From Sphingomonas mali NBRC 15500 (GTDB taxonomy: Bacteria > Pseudomonadota > Alphaproteobacteria > Sphingomonadales > Sphingomonadaceae): 40,587 bases of DNA. Within the stretch, counting starts at the first letter, position 1; each line of letters begins with the position of its first letter. Position numbers and translations under genes: made by a program. The notes beneath the pieces were generated by a model, which saw only the letters and a program-made list of their open reading frames with translations, had not been told where the DNA came from and made no database searches. The stretch is taken from the NCBI RefSeq assembly GCF_001598415.1, contig NZ_BCYX01000036.1:1-40587 (forward strand), written 5' to 3'. Below are positions 25,975-33,316 of the stretch, in pieces.

Positions 25975-26821
25975 ATGCCGGTCCTTCGAGATGTTGATAT
26001 CGCCGTTCGCGGATCCGGTTGCTGAGCAGGCGCCGCCGCCGCAGCCGCGCGGCCAGGAATGAATAGAAGAACCAGTCGCCGGCCCGAGGCGCCGCGGCCG
26101 AATAGACCAGCCGCTCGAACAATGTCCAACGGATCGAGTCGCGGTCGCGCTCGCGCGGCGACGGGGCGCACCAGAGATCCTGCGCATATCCCATCGTCCC
26201 GGCGCGCATCACGCGATGGATGATCTCGTGATCCTCGAGCACGTAATTCCAGCGATCGGGATCGAACCCGCCAGCGGCGCGCAACGCGGACGTCCGGAAT
26301 GCCTGACCGGCGCCGCCGGCATGCGACTGGTGCGGCAGCAGGCGTGCGACGGTCAGGAACAAGCGCGCCGTGGCACGGAGCGTTCCGTTGTCGACGCCGG
26401 GCGCGACGAAATAGGCACCCGCGGCGACACGGCCGGGTTTGGCCAGGATCGCCTCGGCCGTGGCGAGATAGTGCGGTGGGTAGAGCGTGTCGGCATCGCA
26501 GGTCGCAACCAATGGCGTGCGTACCCAGCCGAGGCCGGTGCGCAACGCCGCGACCTTGCCCGGCCTGGGCTCCGTGATCAGCAGATAATCGGCACCATGA
26601 TCCCGGCACGCGGCGCGGGCGATCGCCGCGCTGTCGTCGGTCGATCCGTTATCGATCAGGATCAACGTCATCGGTCCCGTTTGCCGGGCCAGGCTGGCGA
26701 TCGTCGCGGCAAGATAGTCGCGCTCATTGAAGAAGGGCAGCAATATGCTCCAGGTGCGCTGATTCCGGTCGTCGAGCCGGGGCATATGGCGGGTGCTGAC
26801 CGGATCGAGATCAAGATACAT
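25949..26821 (-). CDS. GT2-family glycosyltransferase
   Basis: GT-A fold inverting glycosyltransferase of family 2, 290 residues. Seen in order: ILLPFFNERDYLAATIASL (nucleotide-sugar binding start), IDNGSTDDS, TCDADT with the metal-binding D109-x-D111, a GAGQAFRTSALRAAGGF segment and EDHEI as the probable catalytic base region. The C-terminal region has a short hydrophobic stretch but no clear membrane helices. No strong ribosome binding site is seen at either 26821 or the alternative ATG 26785. It overlaps the deacetylase gene, so the two probably act in turn: sugar transfer, then deacetylation. Acceptor unknown. Confidence 0.88.
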   Translation of the reverse strand: MYLDLDPVSTRHMPRLDDRNQRTWSILLPFFNERDYLAATIASLARQTGPMTLILIDNGSTDDSAAIARAACRDHGADYLLITEPRPGKVAALRTGLGWVRTPLVATCDADTLYPPHYLATAEAILAKPGRVAAGAYFVAPGVDNGTLRATARLFLTVARLLPHQSHAGGAGQAFRTSALRAAGGFDPDRWNYVLEDHEIIHRVMRAGTMGYAQDLWCAPSPRERDRDSIRWTLFERLVYSAAAPRAGDWFFYSFLAARLRRRRLLSNRIRERRYQHLEGPAFASPHPVF

Positions 26822-27127
26822 TGCTGGCCGTCCATGGAAGCGGGGTGGGGTAGAAGACGGCGACCGGACGAGACGCAGCGGCGATCCGCCCTCCCGCGGG
26901 TTCGCCCGTCATCGTGTCGGCGCCGCCTTCCTTTGCCCCACATTCAGTGACGACACGCCTGCGGACGATCCGCACCGAATGATGCGAAAAAAAATTTACC
27001 CGGGATTCACCGTTGGCCGCACCCGCGGACGGCGATTGCCGGACGACATGCTCGTGCGATCCCGCACCGGGATCGCGAAAAATATGTCGCATGACGCCGC
27101 CGTCCCTGCCGCCTAGATGGATCGGCC
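26822..27127. promoter_or_regulatory. 306-base divergent gap with a 9-base inverted repeat
   Basis: Gap between the minus-strand glycosyltransferase and the plus-strand GT-C gene, so it should hold both promoters. It contains an AT-rich run (AAAAAAAATTTA at 26988-26999) and a perfect inverted repeat GCGATCCCG-CAC-CGGGATCGC at 27056-27076, 52 bases before the GT-C start. The repeat could be an operator or an RNA hairpin in the leader; no T-run follows on the plus strand, so a terminator is unlikely. Confidence 0.4.
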
Positions 27128-28621
27128 GTGGCGACCGCGGCATTCATCGATCGATCGGAAGGCATCGCGCCGGCACGTCTGCCGCGGATCGGCATGTTCG
27201 CGCTGTTTCTGGCGTTGGCGGCCGCGATCCGGGCGCGCGATTTCGGCAACCCGATCATCCATGTCGACGAGCAATATTACCTGCTGGTCGGCGACCATAT
27301 GCTGCACGGTGCGCTGCCCTATGTCGATATATGGGACAGGAAGCCGGTCGGACTGTTTCTGATCTTCGCGGCGATCCGCCTGCTCCCCGGCGACGGCATC
27401 CTGGCCTATCAGTTGATTGCGACCTTGTTTGCCGCGGCCACCGCGTCGCTCGTCGCGCGCGGCGGCATGCGGCTCGGGGCAAGTCGGGCAGGCGCCGCGG
27501 CGGCCGGCGCGGCCTATATCCTGTGGCTCTCGCTGCTCAGCGGCCGCGGGGGGCAATCACCGGTCTTCTACAATCTGTTCATGGCCGGGGCGGGATTGCT
27601 GACATTGCGGCTGCCCGAGCTCGCCCGGCGCACCGATCGGCAGGCGATCATGGCCAGCGGCTGCGCTGCCTGCCTGTTTGCCGGTCTGGCGATCCAGACC
27701 AAGTACACGCCAGTCGTGGAAGGGGCGTTCTTCGGGCTCGCGCATCTTTGGTTCCTGCGCCGCGCCGGCACGAGTTGGGCGGCGATGGCCGGCGCAAGCG
27801 CGATTTGGGCCGCGCTCGGTATTGCGCCGACCGCGGCGATCGTCGCGAGCTATTACGCGCGCGGCCCGGCCAACTTTCAGGCATTCTGGTTCGCCAATTT
27901 CGCCTCGGTCGCATTGCGCAAGGGATATCCCGCGGCAAAGATCACGGCGCGCCTGACGGGCACGACAGTGCAATTGTCGCCCTTCATCATATGTACGGTC
28001 GTCGCGTGGCGAGCACGGCCGCGAGGGAGCGAAACGCTGCTCGCTTTCGGCTGGCTTGCCGCTGCGCTGGTCGCGTTCGCGATGATCGGCGCGTTCTTCG
28101 ATCATTATGCCCTGCCGCTGATGGTGCCGCTGACGATGATCGCGGCGCCGGTGTTGGGACGCTGGCGAGCTGCCCTCGCGGGCACCGCCGTGATCGGTGC
28201 GATATTGTTCGTTTTCCACCTCGCCACCGAACCCGACGACCGCGGGTCGGCCTATCGCGTCGCCCAGGCAATGGCCGCGAACGACGGTGACGAATGTCCC
28301 TATGTCTTCGCGGGCGACTCGATCCTTTATCATCTCGCGCGCGCCTGCCTGCCGACCGCTTATGCTTTCCCTTCGACGCTCGCTTACGAGCCGGAACAGG
28401 GGGCGACCGGGATCGACGAGGCGGCCGAAGTGCGGCGCATCATGGCGGGTCGTCCGCCGGTGGTCGTGACGTTGGATCGTCCACTGGCGCCGTGGAACCG
28501 CGACAGCCTGGGCGTCGTTACGGCCGCATTGGCGCAGGACTACCGCCTCATCCTGTCGGTACCGCGAGAGGACGAGCATTTGCTTGTCTATCGTCGCCGC
28601 GATCGTCCGCAATTGCGATGA
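27128..28621 (+). CDS. GT-C membrane glycosyltransferase (ArnT/PMT-like)
   Basis: Integral membrane protein of 497 residues with about ten hydrophobic segments and the GT-C first-loop motif HVDEQYY with acidic D47-E48, as in ArnT/PMT/GT39-GT83 enzymes that use polyprenyl-phosphate sugars. WDRKPVGLFLIF and the TKYTP region are typical of this group. A soluble C-terminal part (from about residue 375) follows the last helix. The start is GTG 27128 without a strong Shine-Dalgarno; no better start is visible. Together with the divergent GT2/deacetylase pair it points to modification of an envelope lipid or glycan, with lipid-linked sugar made on the inside and transferred outside. The actual sugar and acceptor are unknown. 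Confidence 0.85.
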   Translation: MATAAFIDRSEGIAPARLPRIGMFALFLALAAAIRARDFGNPIIHVDEQYYLLVGDHMLHGALPYVDIWDRKPVGLFLIFAAIRLLPGDGILAYQLIATLFAAATASLVARGGMRLGASRAGAAAAGAAYILWLSLLSGRGGQSPVFYNLFMAGAGLLTLRLPELARRTDRQAIMASGCAACLFAGLAIQTKYTPVVEGAFFGLAHLWFLRRAGTSWAAMAGASAIWAALGIAPTAAIVASYYARGPANFQAFWFANFASVALRKGYPAAKITARLTGTTVQLSPFIICTVVAWRARPRGSETLLAFGWLAAALVAFAMIGAFFDHYALPLMVPLTMIAAPVLGRWRAALAGTAVIGAILFVFHLATEPDDRGSAYRVAQAMAANDGDECPYVFAGDSILYHLARACLPTAYAFPSTLAYEPEQGATGIDEAAEVRRIMAGRPPVVVTLDRPLAPWNRDSLGVVTAALAQDYRLILSVPREDEHLLVYRRRDRPQLR

Positions 28622-28700
28622 AAGATGCCGCGGACGGGTGCGGGTCGGGCCAGTCGGCAACGTCTGGTTATCGACTTCCTTATCATCCGGACCGGATTTG

Positions 28701-29216
28701 ATGCGCCTGACCATATTCGTTGCCGGCCTTTCCTTCCTCTCCATCTATGCCTCCTCGGCCGGTGCCGAACAGATCGGGCAGGACGCGGAGCAGTGCAGGG
28801 CCGGTCGCGGTCCGGCCATCCAGGTCAATGTCCAGGGGCTGAAGGATCGGCGCGGGGAATTGTGGCTGGAACTCTATCCCGCGACGCCGGACGACTTCCT
28901 CAGCCCTGATACCGACCTGCTGGCTCAAGGCAAAACCTTCCGCCGCATGCGCTCACGGCTGCCGGCGGCCGGCAGCGTCGAAATCTGCGTCCGCGTACCA
29001 CGCCCGGGCCGCTACGCGCTGATGCTTCGCCATAACCGTGTCGAGCGCGACAAATTCTCCTTCTGGAGCGACGGGGCGGGGGTGCCGGCCAACCAGTCAT
29101 TGGGCCGCAGCAAGCCCAGGCTGGATCAGGCCGTGGTCACTGCAGGACCGGGCGTCACCGTCGTCGCGATCAAGATGCAATATCTGCGCGGCTTCGGCTT
29201 TTCTCCGTTGGATTGA
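28701..29216 (+). CDS. secreted DUF2141-family protein
   Basis: A 171-residue exported protein with a signal peptide (LTIFVAGLSFLSIYASSAGA). The mature part matches the DUF2141 pattern: IQVNVQGLKDRRGELWLELY, then a middle EICVRVPRPGRYALMLRHN and FSFWSDGAGVPAN. Family function is not established; the fold is probably a small beta-sandwich. I chose ATG 28701 because it begins the signal peptide; the upstream open frame is not coding. It is 79 bases after the GT-C gene on the same strand and likely cotranscribed. DUF2141 genes in sphingomonads occur in envelope and pigment contexts, but nothing here fixes the role. Confidence 0.82.
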   Translation: MRLTIFVAGLSFLSIYASSAGAEQIGQDAEQCRAGRGPAIQVNVQGLKDRRGELWLELYPATPDDFLSPDTDLLAQGKTFRRMRSRLPAAGSVEICVRVPRPGRYALMLRHNRVERDKFSFWSDGAGVPANQSLGRSKPRLDQAVVTAGPGVTVVAIKMQYLRGFGFSPLD

Positions 29217-29279
29217 CGCCGTGACCGGTTTGATGATGCGATATTATCGGTCGACCCTTCCCGCCGAGCCTGCAGGCGC

Positions 29280-29582
29280 ATGTTGGTGACGGAGTCCGAC
29301 GCGGCGGACGGCGCACAGCGGCCCGCCTGGGCGATATCGATCCAGGTCGGCGAAGCATTATGGCGCGGGCGACTGAGGGTGGGGCTGTCCCTGGACGATG
29401 TCGCCGGGCAGATCGGCGCCGATCGCGAGACGGTCGACGCACTCGAGAGGTCGGACTTTGCCCGGCTGCCGTCGCGGGACACGTCGATCGCCCTGGCACG
29501 AGCCTATGCGCAGTTGGTCGGGCTGTCGAAGAAATGGGTAACAGCGGCGCTCGACAAGGAATTGCTGCGACACAATGAATGA
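29280..29582 (+). CDS. small helix-turn-helix protein (RodZ-like HTH_25)
   Basis: A 100-residue cytoplasmic protein with one helix-turn-helix of the RodZ N-terminal type: VGEALWRGRLRVGLSLDDVA, then QIGADRETVDALERSDF, then LPSRDTSIALARAYAQLVGL. Unlike RodZ it has no membrane helix or C-terminal periplasmic domain. It could be a DNA-binding regulator of the surrounding envelope genes or a stand-alone domain for protein contacts. No strong ribosome binding site precedes the ATG. Confidence 0.72.
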   Translation: MLVTESDAADGAQRPAWAISIQVGEALWRGRLRVGLSLDDVAGQIGADRETVDALERSDFARLPSRDTSIALARAYAQLVGLSKKWVTAALDKELLRHNE

Positions 29583-29662
29583 TGCCGGCCTGGGATTGTT
29601 GAACCGTCGTATGTCCAGCATTGCCGGTTTCTCAACTTGTTCGAATCGAGTAATTACGAGGC

Positions 29663-29678
29663 TATATCTTGGGATATA
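29663..29678. repeat. inverted repeat TATATC-TTGG-GATATA
   Basis: Perfect 6-base inverted repeat in the 126-base gap between the helix-turn-helix gene and the zinc-knuckle gene. It is AT-rich in a GC-rich region and may be part of a promoter or operator. Confidence 0.3.
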
Positions 29679-29689
29679 AGGGCGCCGGT

Positions 29690-29710
29690 ACATCCGATCG
29701 GACATCCGAT
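29690..29710. repeat. 12-base tandem repeat overlapping a start codon
   Basis: ACATCCGAT occurs at 29690-29698 and again at 29702-29710, a period of 12. The last two bases of the second copy are the first two of the ATG of the small gene at 29709. Confidence 0.4.
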
Positions 29711-29888
29711 GGCAATCGACAAGCTTCTCTGTTCGTTCGGCCTACACGTGCCGGACCCGACTCGTATAAGCTGGGGCAATTCAGCGTCAGGTTCCGGATT
29801 CGAGATGAGCCATTGCGGGCGTTGCGGGGTCGAACTGACGCGTCGGCGCGGGAGCAAATGGCGGGCGATCGCTCTCGTCGACCGCTGA
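29709..29888 (+). CDS. very small zinc-knuckle-like protein
   Basis: A 59-residue protein with an N-terminal CSFGLH and a central HCGRCGVEL, giving three cysteines plus histidines that could bind zinc (C-x-x-C pair in HCGRCG). The layout (Cys-x-x-x-His, then an aromatic, then CxxCG) resembles DUF1660-type phage-associated proteins, but I cannot assign it. The rest is basic (TRRRGSKWRAI). No Shine-Dalgarno is seen. The next gene is 74 bases away on the same strand. It could be real or chance; the cysteine spacing and the natural stop favour real. Confidence 0.45.
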   Translation: MAIDKLLCSFGLHVPDPTRISWGNSASGSGFEMSHCGRCGVELTRRRGSKWRAIALVDR

Positions 29889-29962
29889 ACTCGAGGGCAG
29901 GCGGTCGTGGAGAGCGCCACGGTGGATGCGGGTTAGTCGCGCTGACATCGGCATTCAGGACG

Positions 29963-30898
29963 ATGTGGGCGATCACCTTCCTGCTGGTCAGCCAACCTGT
30001 CGCCGCCCGGCCACACGAAGCCAGGATCGCGCTGACGTTCGACGACCTGCCGGCGCTGACCATTCTCAACGACCAAGCATATGTCGATTATCTGAACCTC
30101 ATGATCCTGCGGGGGCTGAAGCGACATCACTTCCCCGCGACGGGGTTCGTCAATGAAGGCAAACTTGATGAGCTGCAGCGCGACCGGCAAATCGCCAATC
30201 TCCAGCGCTGGCTCGATGCCGGCATAGACCTCGGGAACCACACATATTCGCACGAATCCCCCAACGCGCTCGGCGCGGAGGCCTATATAGCCGACATCGT
30301 TCGCGGCGAGCCGGTCACCACCGGCCTTCTTCGTCCGTACGGCCGGCGGCTGCGCTGGTTCCGGCATCCCTACCTCGAAACCGGTTTTCCCGCGTCGGTG
30401 AAGCGAACGATCGACGGCTGGCTTTCCACGCACGGCTACCGCATCGCCCCGGTTACGATCGATGCCGACGACTGGGAGTTTGCAGAACCTTATGACGATG
30501 CGATCGCGCGGAAGGACGTTGCGCGCCAACGGCGGATCAAGGCCGAATATCTGGCCTACACCGCGCGCAGGATCGAGTGGTCGATCCGGAGCGGACGCGT
30601 GTTGTTCAGGCGTGACATCGCCCAGGTCATGCTGTTGCATTGCACCCGGCTCAACGCGGACTCGATCGACGACCTCGCTGCCTTGTTCCGGCGCTTTCGT
30701 CTCCGTCCCGTCAGTCTGGATCGGGCGATGCGCGACCCAGCCTATCGCACTCCCGACACTATTGCGGACAAAGAGGGGACAGACTGGCTAGAGCGTTGGG
30801 CCATCCTGAAGCATCGCGATCTGCCGGAAGCAGGCGACGAGGACCCACCCGCGGATATCCAGGCTGCTTACGATCAGGTCGACAATGATAGACGCTAG
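29963..30898 (+). CDS. NodB-type polysaccharide deacetylase
   Basis: Predicted exported carbohydrate esterase (CE4/NodB domain) of 311 residues. It has a short signal-like N-terminus (MWAITFLLVSQPVAARP) and the metal and catalytic pattern TFDDLP with D27-D28, NHTYSH with H92 and H96, and RWFRHPY. In this family Asp-Asp and the two His hold the metal and remove N- or O-acetyl groups. A C-terminal region after the domain includes WSIRSGRVLFRRDIAQVMLLH, the usual last NodB motif. The ATG at 29963 has AGGA very close in front, so an upstream CTG start is possible. It is the last gene of the plus-strand envelope block and is followed by a hairpin shared with the convergent kinase gene. Confidence 0.85.
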   Translation: MWAITFLLVSQPVAARPHEARIALTFDDLPALTILNDQAYVDYLNLMILRGLKRHHFPATGFVNEGKLDELQRDRQIANLQRWLDAGIDLGNHTYSHESPNALGAEAYIADIVRGEPVTTGLLRPYGRRLRWFRHPYLETGFPASVKRTIDGWLSTHGYRIAPVTIDADDWEFAEPYDDAIARKDVARQRRIKAEYLAYTARRIEWSIRSGRVLFRRDIAQVMLLHCTRLNADSIDDLAALFRRFRLRPVSLDRAMRDPAYRTPDTIADKEGTDWLERWAILKHRDLPEAGDEDPPADIQAAYDQVDNDRR

Positions 30899-31011
30899 GT
30901 CGATGGTATCCCAGTCCCTTCACGATATCGATTCGGTGCCGCCCGCTTGATTCACCTGAGAGGCTTGAACGCCTTCGCTCTTACCAGACGATGGGGTGCG
31001 CCCTCACGCAT

Positions 31012-31032
31012 GCAGATGGCTCCGCCATCTGC
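31012..31032. terminator. hairpin between convergent genes
   Basis: Perfect inverted repeat GCAGATGGC-TCC-GCCATCTGC with a 9-base stem, in the 140-base gap between the deacetylase (ends 30898, plus) and the kinase gene (ends 31039, minus). It could serve both directions. There is no clear T-run on either side, so a classic intrinsic terminator is not proven. Confidence 0.45.
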
Positions 31033-31038
31033 GATGTG

Positions 31039-32472
31039 TCACCCTTGTTCCTGTGAGCCTTGCGGTGGATCGACGATGTTCATGGTTATGCAAGACGTGG
31101 ACCCCGACGAAACGACCCGGCTTGCTTCGTCGACGATCGGCAAGGAAATAGTCGCTCGCAAACCGGGATAATTGTCCTCGATCACCAGCTGGCCATGATG
31201 AGCCGCAGTTATTGCCGCTACGAGGTTGAGGCCGAGACCGTGCCCGGTGGTCGTGCGGGCTCGGTCAAGGCGGACGAAGCGCTGCGTAATGCGATCGCGA
31301 TCCCGTTCCGGTACGCCTGGACCGGTATCCGCGATGATCAATCGGGCGCATGCGCCGCCGTGCTGCGTGCTTACCGTAACTTCGGTGCCTTCGGGGGTGT
31401 GGAGGAGCGCATTATCGAGGAGATTCGTCGTCATCTGGATGAGCAGTTCGCGATCACCCAGCACCAGCACGGCACCTTCGCTGTCGCAAGCGAGCGTCCT
31501 GCCGCCATCCTCGATCGCCGGTCCGTACATTTCGCAGACCCGCCGCACCAGCGCCGCGATGTCGACCGGTTCGAACCGGTCTCGGAGGCCGCTCGTCTCC
31601 ACCTCGCAGATACGCAAGATGGCCTCGAACAGCGCAAGCATCGCATCGCTCTGTCCAAGCGCGAGCTCAAGAGCATCGCGAAGCGGCACGATGTCCTGCG
31701 TCCCGCTCAACCCGTTTTCGATGGCGCTGCGCAGGCGCTGCAGCGGCGTCCGCAAATCGTGGGCGACGTCGCTTGAGACCTGACGCAGATTCTCGACCAG
31801 TTGTGCGATGCGGTCAAGCATCGCGTTGAGCGACGCCCCTGCGCGGTCGAATTCGTCACCCGAGGGGCCGACCGATACGCGCTGCCGTAAATCTCCAGCC
31901 ATGATCGCCTCGGCCGTCGTCGAGATGGTCTCCAGCCGTCGTCGCAAATGGCGGCCGAACAAGATCGTGCCGGCCGCGCCGAGCCCCAGAATGATGATGA
32001 AGCCGATGGCAAGGGCGCCGAACAGCCTGTCGCGCAAGCGGTCGAGCTCGCTCGTGTCCCCCGCCACGATCAACGTTTCGCCATCGGGGAGGCGCTCGGC
32101 GAAGAACCGTGCATGCCAGGATGGTTGCCCCGATGGCTCCAGCCTCGCTTCACTCCAGCCGGGCACCGCGTCCGGCAGTGACGATTGTCTCACCACCACG
32201 CCGCCGCCGCGGTCGAACAGCGCATAACGATAGGGGTTACCGGGACGGCGCGCATGGCGGGTGAGCGCGTCCATCAGGTCGGGCAGCCCGCCTTCGCCAT
32301 ATTCGCGCTTGAGCCCGGTCACTTCTTCGGTGATCGCATGATCGAAATCGCGCCACACCATGGCGCTCGCGGCGTAATAGACAGCGAAGCCGGTCGCCAG
32401 AACCGCCACGGCGCAGAGAGCGGTATAGCCGAAGGCCAGGCGATAGGCGGCGCTCCGCCACAACTCACGCAT
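31039..32472 (-). CDS. sensor histidine kinase (HK3)
   Basis: Membrane sensor kinase, 477 residues from ATG 32472, which overlaps the regulator stop by 8 bases exactly as in the pair at 17362/18680. It has a first helix (about 12-36), a periplasmic region (40-145), a second helix (150-173), HAMP (GRHLRRRLETISTTAEAI), a HisKA box DVAHDLRTPLQRL with the phospho-accepting His at 238 (same number as in HK2), and ATP motifs NLLDNALLHTP, DTGPGV and GHGLGLNLV. All intact. Beyond the usual end (ATISLPIV) there is an extra 30-residue tail with no recognisable domain, absent from HK2. Confidence 0.92.
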   Translation of the reverse strand: MRELWRSAAYRLAFGYTALCAVAVLATGFAVYYAASAMVWRDFDHAITEEVTGLKREYGEGGLPDLMDALTRHARRPGNPYRYALFDRGGGVVVRQSSLPDAVPGWSEARLEPSGQPSWHARFFAERLPDGETLIVAGDTSELDRLRDRLFGALAIGFIIILGLGAAGTILFGRHLRRRLETISTTAEAIMAGDLRQRVSVGPSGDEFDRAGASLNAMLDRIAQLVENLRQVSSDVAHDLRTPLQRLRSAIENGLSGTQDIVPLRDALELALGQSDAMLALFEAILRICEVETSGLRDRFEPVDIAALVRRVCEMYGPAIEDGGRTLACDSEGAVLVLGDRELLIQMTTNLLDNALLHTPEGTEVTVSTQHGGACARLIIADTGPGVPERDRDRITQRFVRLDRARTTTGHGLGLNLVAAITAAHHGQLVIEDNYPGLRATISLPIVDEASRVVSSGSTSCITMNIVDPPQGSQEQG

Positions 32473-33136
32473 CGACGCGCAACCGATACCCCACGCCCTG
32501 CAGCGTCTCGATTGGATCGCTGCCGCCATGCCGGAGCTTGGCGCGCAGGCGACTGATATGGCTGTCGACGATATTGGTGTTCGGGTCGAAATGGATGCCC
32601 CAGACGCTGGCTAGGAACATCTTGCGCGTCACCGCCTGTCCAGGGTTGCGCATCAGCTGATAGAGGAGATCGAATTCGCGTGGTTGCAGATGCACGTCGC
32701 GGCCCCCTCGTTTGACCCGCCGCGGCAGTAGGTCGAGCGACAGGTCGCCGACCCGATAGTGCGTCGGCGGATCGTCGCGGATCGAGCGCCGGTTGAGCGC
32801 TGCGATCCGGGCCAGCAACTCGTCCATCGCGAACGGCTTCACGAGATAGTCGTCGGCCCCGCCCTCAAGGCCGCTGACGCGATCCGCCACCGTCCCGAGC
32901 GCGGTCAACATCAATACCGGTATCCGGATGTCGAGCGAGCGCCAGGCGTCGAGAACCGCGAGGCCATCGATATCGGGCAGCATCCGATCGAGAATGGCGA
33001 CGTCGAATTCGCCGGAGCGCGCGGAAGCGATGGCCTCCGCGCCGCACGCGACATGCACTATTGTGTGAGAGCGGGCGAGCCCGCTCTCGATCAACAGCGC
33101 CGTCTGGATGTCGTCCTCGACCAGAAGAATTCGCAT
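32465..33136 (-). CDS. OmpR-family response regulator (RR3)
   Basis: Response regulator of 223 residues: receiver with E7-D8-D9, phospho-acceptor D50 (AILDRMLPD) and K100 (DDYLVKPF), and an OmpR-type winged helix (LQPREFDLLYQLMRNPG, then NTNIVDSHISRLRAKL). It is the closest relative in the window of the regulator at 18680. I chose ATG 33136, where the receiver begins (MRILLVEDD); the open frame further upstream overlaps the divergent propeller promoter and is not coding. It is divergent from the propeller/TonB receptor/phosphatase genes, its likely targets. Confidence 0.93.
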   Translation of the reverse strand: MRILLVEDDIQTALLIESGLARSHTIVHVACGAEAIASARSGEFDVAILDRMLPDIDGLAVLDAWRSLDIRIPVLMLTALGTVADRVSGLEGGADDYLVKPFAMDELLARIAALNRRSIRDDPPTHYRVGDLSLDLLPRRVKRGGRDVHLQPREFDLLYQLMRNPGQAVTRKMFLASVWGIHFDPNTNIVDSHISRLRAKLRHGGSDPIETLQGVGYRLRVDA

Positions 33137-33229
33137 GGTCCGTAGATGCCGCTGTGCAACCCTCGCCGTCCAGAGCGGAGTTGGGCGGAAGCTCGGTTCG
33201 GGCGACTCCCGGCCGTCATAGGGATTGAA

Positions 33230-33241
33230 AGTTCCCAATGT
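33230..33241 (+). promoter_or_regulatory. AGTTCCCAATGT word, divergent gap of module C
   Basis: Two mismatches at the 5' end compared with TTTTCCCAATGT, but TTCCCAATGT is exact. It is 76 bases before the propeller start (33317) and 94 bases before the regulator start (33136), in the only gap that can hold both promoters. Confidence 0.42.
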
Positions 33242-33316
33242 CCTGCCCACGGCCTTGGCGGGCTCCCCGAAAGCGCGGCAACTCGCGCGGTCCAACCACC
33301 AATTGAGGAACCGGTC

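Noticed and set aside
27013..28290. 425-codon open frame overlapping the GT-C gene
   Set aside because: Arg/Ala/Gly-rich shadow frame; the membrane protein in the other frame has clear helices and a GT-C motif.
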